Assembly (NCBI GenBank): GCA_022803075.1
Contig: JAFFTF010000003.1
Location: 297,558 to 353,738 of the forward strand
Length of the DNA stretch: 56,181 nucleotides
Direction: 5' to 3'
From: Micrococcales bacterium 31B
GTDB taxonomy: Bacteria > Actinomycetota > Actinomycetes > Actinomycetales > Dermabacteraceae
The notes under the pieces were generated by a model. It was not told the DNA's origin, did not search any database, and saw only the letters and a program-made list of their open reading frames with translations. The stretch's first letter is position 1; the number at the start of each line of letters is the position of its first letter. Below are positions 34,048-42,494 of the stretch, piece after piece. The translations under genes were made by a program, and so were the position numbers.

Positions 34048-35237
34048 CCACGACCAGCCCGGCCCGCGCCGCCCGCCCGGACGCCCCGGCCCGCCCTGAC
34101 GCCCCATCACCCGCTGCCAGCCCTGCCCCCGCTGCCAGCCCGGCCCTCGAGGCGTCCGCGCCACTCACCGTCGCGGGCCTCGAGACCCGCCTGCTGACGC
34201 GCCCCCTGACCCGGCCGTGGGGCCCCGACGTCACCGAGCTGCACGTCATCGCGACGCGCGTGACGCTCTCGGACGGCAGCGTGGGCGAGGGCTTCACGTG
34301 GACCCCGACCATCGGGGCGCGCGCCGCCCGCTCCCTGCTCGATCACGACATCGCGCCGTTCGTGCAGGGCCGCACCGCCCACCCCGAGGCCCTGTGGGAT
34401 ACCGCGTGGGCGCATCTGCACGAGGCCGGCGCCGGTGGGCTCACCACCATCGCGCTCGCGGGGCTCGACCTGGCCCTGTGGGACGCCACCGCGAAGCGCC
34501 AGTCCACGAGCGTGCACGCGCTGTTCGGCGGCACGGGCGCGCCCGTCACGGCCTACGGCTCGGGCGTGAACCTGCACGTCTCGACCGATGACCTGGTCGC
34601 GCAGGTGGGCCGCTGGGTCGAGGCCGGCTACCGGGCCGTGAAGATCAAGGTGGGCTCGCCCGACCTGACCCGCGACGTGCAGCGCCTCGCAGCAGTGCGC
34701 GCGGCCCTCGGCCCCGACCGCGAGCTCATGATCGACGCGAACCAGCGCTGGGACCTCGGCCAGGCTCGCCGCGCCCTCTCCGCGTTCGAGCGCTTCGACC
34801 CGGCCTGGATAGAGGAGCCCCTGCGCGCGGGCGACCTTGCGGCGCACCGTGCGCTGCGCGGTGCGACCGCGATACCCATCGCACTCGGCGAAAACCTGCA
34901 CACGCTGCATCAATTTCGCGACTTTCTCGAGGCGGGCGTGGTCGACATCGTGCAGCCGAACGTCGTGCGGGTCGGCGGCATCACTCCGTTCCGCCGCATC
35001 GCGGCGCTCGCGCGTGCGCACTCGGTCGAGTTGGCCCCGCATCTGCTGACCGACCTTTCCGCCCTGGTGGTACCGTGCATCGGGGGGCGCGTTCGCATCG
35101 AAGAGGTCGAGGACGCCAGCTTTGGCCACCTGGGTTTTCTGGCCCACCCCAGCCCCGTGGCGCGCCACGCGGGCACTCCCCCCACCGTGAACGTCGAGCC
35201 TCACGTGGGGCTCGGACTCGTACTGAAGGACGACTGA
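34044..35237 (+). CDS. Enolase-superfamily sugar-acid dehydratase or cycloisomerase
   Basis: A 397-residue member of the mandelate racemase/muconate-lactonizing group. Catalytic Lys200/Lys202 (VKIKVG), metal ligands Asp231 (MIDANQRW), Glu257 (WIEEPL) and Glu283 (GEN), and a late His333 (APHLL) are all present, so it should be active. In context it would be aldarolactone cycloisomerase or galactarate/glucarate dehydratase, giving the KdgD substrate. The first ~42 residues are Ala/Pro low complexity. The GTG at 34044 overlaps the kdgD stop; a later start cannot be excluded. Confidence 0.86.
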   Translation: MTTTSPARAARPDAPARPDAPSPAASPAPAASPALEASAPLTVAGLETRLLTRPLTRPWGPDVTELHVIATRVTLSDGSVGEGFTWTPTIGARAARSLLDHDIAPFVQGRTAHPEALWDTAWAHLHEAGAGGLTTIALAGLDLALWDATAKRQSTSVHALFGGTGAPVTAYGSGVNLHVSTDDLVAQVGRWVEAGYRAVKIKVGSPDLTRDVQRLAAVRAALGPDRELMIDANQRWDLGQARRALSAFERFDPAWIEEPLRAGDLAAHRALRGATAIPIALGENLHTLHQFRDFLEAGVVDIVQPNVVRVGGITPFRRIAALARAHSVELAPHLLTDLSALVVPCIGGRVRIEEVEDASFGHLGFLAHPSPVARHAGTPPTVNVEPHVGLGLVLKDD

Positions 35238-36673
35238 TGACCGCGACCGCAACCGCCACCCTTGACGACCTCGCCACCTCGGCCTGGCAGGCTTTTCGCA
35301 GCGTGCGTCACGCGACGCTCGCCGAGCGGGCCGCGTGGCTCGAGGCCATCGCCGAGGCGCTCGATGCCGCGCGCGATGACCTCGTGCCCATCGCGATGCG
35401 CGAATCGCACCTGCCGCAGGCCCGCCTTGAGGGCGAGGTGGCGCGCACGACGGGCCAGTTGCGCCTGTTCGCTGCGGTGCTGCGCGACGGCGGCTACCTC
35501 GAGGCCACCATCGATCACGAGGCCGGCCCCCTCGCTCCCGACCTGCGCCGACTGCTTGTGCCCGTCGGCCCGGTCGCGGTGTTCAGCGCGTCGAACTTTC
35601 CGTTTGCCTTCTCGGTCGCGGGCGGCGACACCGCCTCGGCGCTCGCGGCGGGCTGCCCCGTGATCGTCAAGGCGCACTCGGGTCACCTCGAACTGTCGCG
35701 GGCGACGGCCGCGGTGGTCTCTCGCGCCCTGGCCGCGGCGGGCGCCCCCGAAGGCCTGTTTGCGCTGGTCGAGGGCCGCGAGGTGGGCGTCGCGCTCGTG
35801 CAGCATCCGCGCATCGCGGCCGTGGGCTTCACGGGTTCGGTGCCGGGTGGGCGGGCGCTGTTTGATCTCGCGCAGGCCCGACCCCGGCCGATTCCGTTCT
35901 ATGGCGAGCTGGGCTCGCTGAACCCGGTCATCGTGACGCCGTCGGCGGTGGCCGCACGCGGGGTCGAGCTGGCGCAGGGGCTCGTGGGGTCGTTCACGCT
36001 CGGCGTGGGTCAGTTCTGCACCAAGCCGGGCGTGATTCTCGCGCCCGCGGGCTTCGCCGACATTGTGGTGACCGCCGCTGCCGACGCGGCGCAGGGCGGG
36101 CCGCAACTGAATCAGCGCATTGCGGACGCCTACGGCACCGGCCTGGCCGCGCTGCTCGACGCCGGCGCGAACCTCGCGTGGCGGGGAGAGGCCGCCGACG
36201 GAGAGAGCGCCCCCGCGGTGCTGACCGTCACGGCGGACCAGGTGATCGCGGCGCCCGAGGCGCTGCTGGAGGAGTGCTTCGGGCCGGTCACGGTGATCGT
36301 CGAGGTGTCGAGCGACGAGCAGATCGAGGCAGTGCTCGACCTGATTGCGGGCTCATTGACGGGCACGGTGCACGCCGAGACGGCGGAGGAGCAGTCGCGT
36401 TACGCCGACCTGCTGGGCCTCATCGCGGGGCGCATCCTGTTCAGCGGCTGGCCCACGGGGGTGGCAGTCAACTGGGCGCAGCATCACGGCGGGCCCTACC
36501 CGGCGTCCACCAATAGTTTGCATACCTCGGTGGGCGCGACGGCGATTCGCCGGTTCGTGCGTCCGCTCGCGTTCCAGTCGGCGCCTGTGGCGGTGCTGCC
36601 GCCGGTCTTGCAGGACGCTCCGGGTGCCGAGTTGGCCGGTGTGCCGCGGCGCGTCGATGGCGCGCTGAGCTAG
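35237..36673 (+). CDS. Aldehyde dehydrogenase, alpha-ketoglutaric semialdehyde dehydrogenase type
   Basis: A 478-residue NAD(P) aldehyde dehydrogenase. It has the cofactor-site lysine in VIVKAHSGH (Lys145), VGFTGSVPGGRAL, the general base Glu224 (YGELGSLNP) and the nucleophile Cys261 (GQFCTKPG). GELGSLNP and GQFCTKPG are characteristic of the KGSADH branch, which oxidises 2,5-dioxopentanoate to 2-oxoglutarate. It would end the uronate pathway. The start overlaps the previous stop by one base (TGATG). Confidence 0.9.
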   Translation: MTATATATLDDLATSAWQAFRSVRHATLAERAAWLEAIAEALDAARDDLVPIAMRESHLPQARLEGEVARTTGQLRLFAAVLRDGGYLEATIDHEAGPLAPDLRRLLVPVGPVAVFSASNFPFAFSVAGGDTASALAAGCPVIVKAHSGHLELSRATAAVVSRALAAAGAPEGLFALVEGREVGVALVQHPRIAAVGFTGSVPGGRALFDLAQARPRPIPFYGELGSLNPVIVTPSAVAARGVELAQGLVGSFTLGVGQFCTKPGVILAPAGFADIVVTAAADAAQGGPQLNQRIADAYGTGLAALLDAGANLAWRGEAADGESAPAVLTVTADQVIAAPEALLEECFGPVTVIVEVSSDEQIEAVLDLIAGSLTGTVHAETAEEQSRYADLLGLIAGRILFSGWPTGVAVNWAQHHGGPYPASTNSLHTSVGATAIRRFVRPLAFQSAPVAVLPPVLQDAPGAELAGVPRRVDGALS

Positions 36674-36687
36674 CTTCGTCGCTTCGC

Positions 36688-36722
36688 GGGCCCGGTGGTG
36701 CGTGTGCCAGTGCGCCGGGCCC
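36688..36722 (+). terminator. Hairpin at the end of the uronate-type operon
   Basis: An 8-bp stem GGGCCCGG/CCGGGCCC with a 19-base loop, 15 bases after the aldehyde dehydrogenase stop. There is no T tract, so termination is inferred from position. Confidence 0.35.
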
Positions 36723-36860
36723 GTGGGCTGCCCGACTCGCCGCCGCTCGGGCGGGCCAGCCCCGGGAATGCTATTTGTGCAGATGCAGCATATAACTGTT
36801 AAGGATGCTCGTTCGATTTTCAAGATGCACGCGCCCCGGGCGCATGACTACGCTGAGTAC

Positions 36861-37274
36861 ATGAATCGAGCTGTACGTACATTAGGCGCGGGCGTTTCGG
36901 GCGCTCTCGTAGGGGCCTCCTCCGGCTTCCTCCTGCTTATCGCCATTTTCTTTCCCGGCGGGTTGCAGTCGGGCACTTGGGCGATCCTGATCGGCCTGCT
37001 GTACGCGCTCTTCGGAGCCATCGCGGTAAGCTTCGGCTACATGCTCGTGCACCTCATGCGCAACGCCCCCAGCATCACCGAACAGCACCACGGCGACTGG
37101 ATCTACCTCGCCGACGCCACCCTCGGCGGGCTCGTGACGCTGCTCGTCTCGCTCGCGCTCATGCTGACGAACTCCGACCCCTTCTCGATGGCGATGGCCG
37201 CGTACTTCGGCATGGTGAGCTTCATGTATGCGCTGTTGCGCAGCCCGCTCGCGCGCTCGTGGCGGTTCGCGTAG
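36861..37274 (+). CDS. Small membrane protein, four helices
   Basis: A 137-residue protein with two N-terminal hydrophobic helices (about 10-31 and 37-58), a polar loop, and two more (about 81-100 and 105-125). It resembles actinobacterial general-stress-type membrane proteins in layout, but no motif allows a name. In-frame ATGs also occur at 36783 and 36825; 36861 is chosen because the region before it is A+T-rich and promoter-like. It is followed by a strong hairpin and then by the insertion-element remnant. Confidence 0.7.
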   Translation: MNRAVRTLGAGVSGALVGASSGFLLLIAIFFPGGLQSGTWAILIGLLYALFGAIAVSFGYMLVHLMRNAPSITEQHHGDWIYLADATLGGLVTLLVSLALMLTNSDPFSMAMAAYFGMVSFMYALLRSPLARSWRFA

Positions 37275-37324
37275 GGGCAGCGTTGCTCAGGGGCCGCGGC
37301 CCGAGGCCTCCTGACAAATCGACA

Positions 37325-37353
37325 CGCCCGGCGCCGGATCACGGCGCCGGGCG
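37325..37353 (+). terminator. Strong G+C hairpin after the small membrane-protein gene
   Basis: A perfect 12-bp stem CGCCCGGCGCCG/CGGCGCCGGGCG with a 5-base loop, 50 bases after the stop. It lacks a T tract but is very stable. It sits just outside the left end of the IS remnant. Confidence 0.5.
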
Positions 37354-37363
37354 TATCGTGCCG

Positions 37364-38483
37364 GGGACAGTCAGAAAAATTGTGGATCTGGGATTGGCTT
37401 GACCGAAAGGTAAGGCAGTGACTCAGATGTTCGATCCTGTGACGGGAGAGATCATTGATGAACTGCAGTTCAACGTGCCACGAGCCCGGGACGGTTCGTT
37501 CCAGCCGAAGATCGTCAAGCAGCGACAGAGCCGGCTGGACGGGATCGACGAGATTGTCCTCTCGCTGACTGCCCATGGGCTAACCACCGGTGGGATCGCG
37601 GCGTACTTCGATGACGTCTATGGTGCCTCCGGGTCCCAAGACGCGATCTCGAAGATCTCCGACAACGTAATTGAGGGGTTCGCCGCGTGGCAGAACCGGC
37701 CGCTGGATCGGGTCTACCCGGTCGTGTGCATCGACGGGATTGTAGTCAAGGTCCGCACCGGGCGGGCGCGCGACAAGCCGTTCTATGTCGCTGTCGGCGT
37801 CACCACGGCCGGGGAGCGCGGCATGTATCAGCATCGGGGCCGGCGATGGCGGTGAGAGCGCGAAGTTTTGGCTCGGTGTGCTCACCGAGGTCAAGAACCG
37901 CGGGGTCGAGGACGTCTGCATCATGGTCTGCGACGGACTGAAGGGCCTTCCTGACACGATCACCACGCCGTGGGAGCTGGCGACGGTGCAGACCGGCAAC
38001 ATTCGTCTGATCCGCCACGTTCACGTATGCGTTGCGGAAGTACTTGGGATCAGATCGCCCGCGATCTCAAGCCGGTCTATTCGGCCCTATCCGATGCCAC
38101 TGCACGGGCGCGGTTCGAGGAGTTCGCGCAGAAGTGGCGCACGATGCTTCCCGCGGTCCGGCGGCTGTGGGAGAACGTGTGGTCGGAGTTCATCCCGTTC
38201 CTGGACTACGACATCGAGATCCGCCGCATCCTCTGCTCGACGAACGCGATGGAGTCCCTCAGCGCCCGCTACCGGCGGGCCGTGCGGGCGCGCGGGCACT
38301 TTCCCAACAACGCCGCGGCGATGAAGTGCATGCTCTCGAGACGCGGTCGCTTGACCCGACCGGCCGCGGTCGGGCACGCTGGGTGATGAGGTGGAAGCCC
38401 GCACTCAACGCCTTGGCGATCACCTTCGAAGGCCAAATCAACTAACCATCCGCCAGGCCAGATCCACCGTTAGTCGGACGCCC
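37364..38483 (+). mobile_element. Remnant of an IS256-family insertion sequence
   Basis: A transposase-like coding remnant is flanked by a perfect 10-base inverted repeat, GTGGATCTGG (37382-37391) and CCAGATCCAC (38458-38467). These lie at matching distances from the coding ends, as in IS256-type elements. The outer ends are approximate and a target-site duplication could not be identified. G+C is lower than in flanking genes. The frame is broken several times, so the element is dead. Confidence 0.7.
37418..38445 (+). pseudogene. IS256/Mutator-type transposase, multiply frameshifted
   Basis: Homology is spread over several frames. The first (GTG 37418 to TGA at 37853-37855) contains RPLDRVYPVVCIDGIVVKV with the first catalytic Asp. 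A second frame resumes at about 37832 with IGAGDGGESAKFWLGVLTE and CIMVCDGLKG (second Asp). A third resumes near 38048 with WDQIARDLKPVYSAL, WSEFIPFLDYDIEIRR and STNAMESLSARYRRAVRARG (the Glu). A fourth carries TRSLDPTGRGRARWVMRWKP to the TAA at 38443. The N-terminal ~50 residues usual in the family are also missing. Short insertions or deletions at three or more places leave no functional product. Confidence 0.85.
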
Positions 38484-38635
38484 CACCCGACGGCGCAATA
38501 AAGGCGGTTAGTCTTCCTCGTGTACTTCGGTGCGTAAAAGCGCCCCAGCGGCATAATCTTCAATGGACCAGAGGCCGATCTGGAGCGCGCAAGATTAGTA
38601 TAGCGTGCACACCGTAGGCGCACAGGAGGGGCAAC

Positions 38636-39754
38636 ATGACCGACCTGACGAGATGGATCACTCAGGCGCGGTTTGACGAATACCTCATCGCCGCGAACCA
38701 CGACCGCGAGGCCGCGAGCAAGTTGTACGAATGGAATGTCTCGATTTCCGCAGCGTTCTTCGAATTGATCGCCCACGTCGAGGTGGCGCTACGGAACGCA
38801 GTCGACGGGATCATGAAGCCTTTGGAGGTGACCGAGAGCGCACGCGTTCGAGTGCGAGATGGATGGTGGTTCGCCAGCCCTTCGTTCCTGACTGACCACG
38901 ACTTGAGTTTTTACCGCACCGCATGGAAGCACTTGGGGGACAAAGCTGAGGGCGCATCGCGGGACAAAGTCCTCGCGTCTATGACGTTCGGGATTTGGGA
39001 CAGCATCTTCGGGCCCTCATATGAGCAACTGTTCCGCCGCCATCTCCTCTACGCATTCCCCAAGCGGAGTTCTGGCTTCAAACGAGTGACCGTCCAAAAG
39101 AATGTGCTGGCACTCAGGAATCTGAGAAACCGTATCGCCCATCATCAGGCAATCTTTGACTTACCCCTTGAGGAACGTTTTGAGCAGGCGATGGAACTGC
39201 TCCGTTGGATCGATCCGGCCCTGGAACAGTGGGTCCTCAGATTATGTCGAGTACAGGATCTACTCGATGTTCGCCCAGCCGCCGCGGAATCGATAGCAGT
39301 TGTCGTGCCCGCCAAAGACGCGTGGCCCTTCTATGAACAATACCGCGCGTACATCTGCCAACCTGGGCGGTATTTCCGGCAAGTTAGCCACGTCGGCTTC
39401 TACGCCGAGGGCGCGGTGCAACGAGAAGTGCCGAAAGTTCTGGAGCGAGTCGATCGTGTCCCCTGGACGCCGGAAGAGATCGAGAGACGCATCAAGGCCG
39501 GCTCGCATCGCGATAGGCGCATCGCTGAGATCATCAAGCAAGGGCGTTCTCTCGGTTGGGACGAGGACGAGTATCAACTTTTTCTTTTGACCGCCCCGAG
39601 CGACGAGGGCTACAGCAATGGCCACGTCACGCTCAATGTCGCCTTGCGCAATGAGCGTGTGGGCCGAGGTAGCGCGTGGGTGAGGCGTCAGCGTTATGTG
39701 GGAGTCGCGACACTGCAGGGGGTGACGGCCCTCGCCGAACTCGATCAGCAATAG
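38636..39754 (+). CDS. Abi-like HEPN-domain protein with an uncharacterised C-terminal domain
   Basis: A 372-residue intact protein. Residues about 8-215 match the Abi-like (abortive infection) HEPN group: YEWNVSISAAFFELIAHVEVALRNAV early on, then LRNLRNRIAHH at about 160-170. The latter contains the R-x4-H ribonuclease motif (Arg164, His169). The family is linked to phage defence by RNA cleavage. From about 225 to the end is a separate ~145-residue domain, beta-rich by eye, with AYICQPGRYFRQ, GFYAEGAVQREVPKVLERVD, EYQLFLLTAP and RGSAWVRRQRYV; it is not one I can name, and could be a sensor. A strong AGGAGGGG site precedes the ATG. Base composition and codon use are less G+C-rich than in neighbours, and it sits beside an IS remnant, so it was probably acquired. 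Confidence 0.8.
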   Translation: MTDLTRWITQARFDEYLIAANHDREAASKLYEWNVSISAAFFELIAHVEVALRNAVDGIMKPLEVTESARVRVRDGWWFASPSFLTDHDLSFYRTAWKHLGDKAEGASRDKVLASMTFGIWDSIFGPSYEQLFRRHLLYAFPKRSSGFKRVTVQKNVLALRNLRNRIAHHQAIFDLPLEERFEQAMELLRWIDPALEQWVLRLCRVQDLLDVRPAAAESIAVVVPAKDAWPFYEQYRAYICQPGRYFRQVSHVGFYAEGAVQREVPKVLERVDRVPWTPEEIERRIKAGSHRDRRIAEIIKQGRSLGWDEDEYQLFLLTAPSDEGYSNGHVTLNVALRNERVGRGSAWVRRQRYVGVATLQGVTALAELDQQ

Positions 39755-39860
39755 GTTGAGCTAGTCCAGTAGCGCGGTCGGCACCGCTTTGGTTCTCGGC
39801 GCCACAGGTTGTTCCGGGCCAGATCGCTCTGGCTAACTGGTGGCAACGTAACTTCTACGT

Positions 39861-40212
39861 GTGAGAACTGAGGAGACACCGGAAACTCAGGCCCAGTCGA
39901 AAATCGCCCGGCTCGGGCAAAAATTGTATGCCGCCTCGATCGAAATCATGCTGCGGAGTTCACTGCAGCGTACGCAGCGTTCGCAAGCGCTGGAGAATGG
40001 ACGCTAGGCAGTCAGGCAGTGGTGGAGATCGCTGCTGAAAACGGGTACGCGCTTCCCTTCACGACTTGCTGGTTGAATGCTTCGAACGATGGAACGATGA
40101 GGCCGATGCCGAAGAATGTGCCTACGGCATGGACGACCTGCAGACTCTTGCTGAACGACAACAGCTCGGCTCCTGCCCGGAGCCGAGCTGTCGCACGTTG
40201 CCGCGCACCTAA
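39861..40212 (+). pseudogene. Possible decayed small gene downstream of the HEPN gene
   Basis: No single frame is open, but three successive frames read like protein: from GTG 39861 (TEETPETQAQSKIARLGQKL), then about 39935-40060 (AAEFTAAYAAFASAGEWTLG followed by SQAVVEIAAENGYALPF), then about 40060-40212 (LLVECFERWNDEADAEECAY, ending at TAA). Two frameshifts would explain this. It recalls no family I know. The rest of the 454-base gap (39755-40208) shows only the terminator hairpin. Chance coding-like appearance is a real alternative. Confidence 0.25.
40161..40191 (-). terminator. Hairpin terminator of the minus-strand Gfo/Idh operon
   Basis: A perfect 13-bp stem ACAGCTCGGCTCC/GGAGCCGAGCTGT with a 5-base loop, 18 bases past the last stop of the operon. 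On the minus strand it is followed by TGTCGTTC, weakly T-rich. Confidence 0.55.
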
Positions 40213-41555
40213 ACCCGCGCCGCCACCTCGCGGCCAACGTCCACCCCGAGCGCCGCCACCTCGACGGGCTGCCCGGTCGCGAGCGACTTATTACCGCTGA
40301 TGCCCACGATCACCGAGCGCATACCGTCTCGGTACCCCGCGGGGCGTCCGAGCGGATCATCGCCGCCCGTGCCCCTAAACAGGTCGCGCAGCATCTTCGC
40401 GTCGCCGCCGCCGTGCCCGCCCTCGCCCTGCTCGATCTCGATCTCGACCGCCGGCTCCCAGTGGCGCTGCAGCACCAACTTCTCACCGCGCGTCCGCACC
40501 GCATTGCCCGTGCCCGCAGCCTCGCGTGCCGACGGGTCCACCACATCGCCCGTGCCGGGCAGCACCGCGGCGCGCTCGACCACGTCGAGTTCGAGGCGCC
40601 CCTCCGTGCCGTTCACGCACACGCGGTAGCCCTCCCACGGTGAATGCGCATTGAGGGAATACGTCATGGTCGCGCCGCTCGCGTAGTCGACGATCAGCGA
40701 GAGGTTGTCTTCGATCGAGATGCCCTCGCGGAACACGTCCTTATCGCGCTGATAGCCGTCATGCTGCTCGTTGTCGAGGTACAGCTCGCGTAGGTAGGGG
40801 TCGGTGTTGAGGTCGAGGTTGAACGGGTCGTCGCCGTGCCCCGTGCCGCGCTTGGGCCGCGAGGCCACCTCAACGCCGCGCGACTCGGCCGCCTGCGCCC
40901 CATAAAAGCGCAGTCCGCCGCGCGCGTAGACGCGCTCGGGCACGTCTTGCAACCACCAGTTCACGAGGTCGAAGTGATGCGACGATTTGTGAATCAGCAG
41001 CCCGCCCGAGACCGACTTGTCGGAGTGCCAGCGCCTGAAGTAGTCGGCGCCGTGCGAGGTATCGAGCACCCATTCGAAGTGCACGCTCGTCACTCTACCG
41101 ATGCGCCCCGAGGCGATCGCCTCGCGCAGCGCGCTGTTGCGCGGCGAGTACCGGTAGTTGAACGTCATCGCGAGGTTGCGGCCCGTGGCCTCCACCGCGC
41201 CCGCGATCAACTGGCAGCCCTCCAGCGTGGTGGTGAGCGGCTTCTCGATCACCACGTCGGCGCCCGCCTCAAGTGCCTCCTTGGCGACGGCCGCGTGCGT
41301 CGCGTCGGGAGTCGTGATCACCACGACGTCGACCCGCTGCTCGGTGATCATGCGCGCCACCTCGCCGGGCGCGTACTGGGCGAGTCGACCCTCCCCACCG
41401 GCTGCCTCGAAGCGGCGCTGATAGAGGTCCATGCGCCCCGGGTTCGCGTCGCACAGGGCCACGAGCTCAGCCACCTCGGCGTGCTCCCCCATGATTGCGT
41501 CAAAATACATTCCGCTACGGTGACCGGTGCCTACGATGGCGAATCGGCGTTGCAT
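40209..41555 (-). CDS. Gfo/Idh/MocA family oxidoreductase (long form)
   Basis: A 448-residue NAD(P)-dependent dehydrogenase-like protein. Rossmann start RFAIVGTGHRSGMY, the VVIEKPLTTTLEG lysine motif, and a C-terminal sheet domain with GGLLIHKSSHHFDLVNWWL, whose His residues resemble the active-site HxxxD/H. It is longer than typical (~350-390) because of an insert at about 225-270 rich in Asp and Arg. Sugar or cyclitol oxidation is expected. It is the last gene of the four-gene operon, 15 bases after the isomerase gene, and ends at a strong hairpin. Confidence 0.88.
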   Translation of the reverse strand: MQRRFAIVGTGHRSGMYFDAIMGEHAEVAELVALCDANPGRMDLYQRRFEAAGGEGRLAQYAPGEVARMITEQRVDVVVITTPDATHAAVAKEALEAGADVVIEKPLTTTLEGCQLIAGAVEATGRNLAMTFNYRYSPRNSALREAIASGRIGRVTSVHFEWVLDTSHGADYFRRWHSDKSVSGGLLIHKSSHHFDLVNWWLQDVPERVYARGGLRFYGAQAAESRGVEVASRPKRGTGHGDDPFNLDLNTDPYLRELYLDNEQHDGYQRDKDVFREGISIEDNLSLIVDYASGATMTYSLNAHSPWEGYRVCVNGTEGRLELDVVERAAVLPGTGDVVDPSAREAAGTGNAVRTRGEKLVLQRHWEPAVEIEIEQGEGGHGGGDAKMLRDLFRGTGGDDPLGRPAGYRDGMRSVIVGISGNKSLATGQPVEVAALGVDVGREVAARV

Positions 41556-41570
41556 ACTTCGTCTCCTTGA

Positions 41571-42494
41571 TTACAGGTGCGGGGCTACAAGTTCGAGGTA
41601 GCGCTCGACGACGGTGCCCACGACCTCGTCGGCGTCGGCCTCCCAGATCTCCTTGCGGAAGATCTCGACCTCGACCGGGCCGTCGTACCCGGCCTGCTTC
41701 ACGATGGTCGTGAGATGCGTGAAATCGACGAAACCGTCGCCCATGTAGCCGCGCGAGAGCAGCGGGTCGGCCGCGATGGGCAGTTGGTAATCACAGACCT
41801 GATAGGACGCGATGCGCCCCTCCTTGCCTGCCCGGGCCACCGAACCCTCGAGGGCCGGGTCCCACCACACGTGAAAGGCATCGACCACCACTCCGACATC
41901 GCGGGCGTCAAACGGGCGGGCAATGTCGAGGGCCTGAGTGAGGGTGCTGATCACGGCGCGATCGGCAACGTACATGGGGTGCAGCGCCTCCAGCACGAGG
42001 CGCACGTCATGCTCGCGCGCGAACGGCACGAGGTCGGCAATGCGCTCTTGCACGCGCTCTCGCGCACCACGCAGGTCGACGCGCTGCGCATAGGGCGCGC
42101 TGCCCGCGGTCACGCCCGTGCCCGTGAAATCAACCAGGCCCTCGATGCCACCGACGACCATGATGAGCTCGCGCGTACCGAGGGTCGCGGCCTCCTCGAT
42201 GGCGCGGCGATTGTCGTCGAGCGCGGCGCTCGCGTCGGCCTCGTCGGCCGCCGTCAGAAACCCGCCGCGGCACAGCGAACTCACCGTGAAGCCACGCTCG
42301 CGCACGAGCCGAGCCGTCTCGTCGAGTCCCGTTTCGTGCACGCGGTCGCGCCACAGGCCCACGTGCGAGATGCCGTGGCGTGCGGCGACGTCGAGCGCGC
42401 CGGGAATGTCGAGACCCTTCGTGGTGGCGGTGTTCAGGCTGAGTCGGCCGAGACCCATACTCCGAGCCGCCCCCGCCGCATTAACCCCGCTCAC
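41571..42494 (-). CDS. Sugar phosphate isomerase/epimerase (AP endonuclease 2-type TIM barrel)
   Basis: A 307-residue xylose-isomerase-like TIM barrel. It begins LGRLSLNTATTKGLDIPGAL and has metal-binding positions in LVLEALHPMY (Glu), VVVDAFHVWWDP (Asp/His) and VEVEIFRKEIW (Glu). The family isomerises or epimerises free or phosphorylated sugars and keto-inositols. The GTG at 42494 overlaps the DUF993 stop by 4 bases, which favours it. ATG 42458 (295 residues) is the alternative, closer to the first conserved strand. Confidence 0.87.
   Translation of the reverse strand: MSGVNAAGAARSMGLGRLSLNTATTKGLDIPGALDVAARHGISHVGLWRDRVHETGLDETARLVRERGFTVSSLCRGGFLTAADEADASAALDDNRRAIEEAATLGTRELIMVVGGIEGLVDFTGTGVTAGSAPYAQRVDLRGARERVQERIADLVPFAREHDVRLVLEALHPMYVADRAVISTLTQALDIARPFDARDVGVVVDAFHVWWDPALEGSVARAGKEGRIASYQVCDYQLPIAADPLLSRGYMGDGFVDFTHLTTIVKQAGYDGPVEVEIFRKEIWEADADEVVGTVVERYLELVAPHL

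Noticed and set aside
34070-34085. GGGGCGTCCGG on the minus strand as another dispersed-motif copy
   Set aside because: Only the right half of the motif matches and it lies in a simple Ala/Pro-coding stretch, so chance is likely.
40004-40237. 77-codon minus-strand frame after the HEPN gene
   Set aside because: It crosses the terminator hairpin, overlaps the end of the Gfo/Idh gene and has no coding-like pattern.
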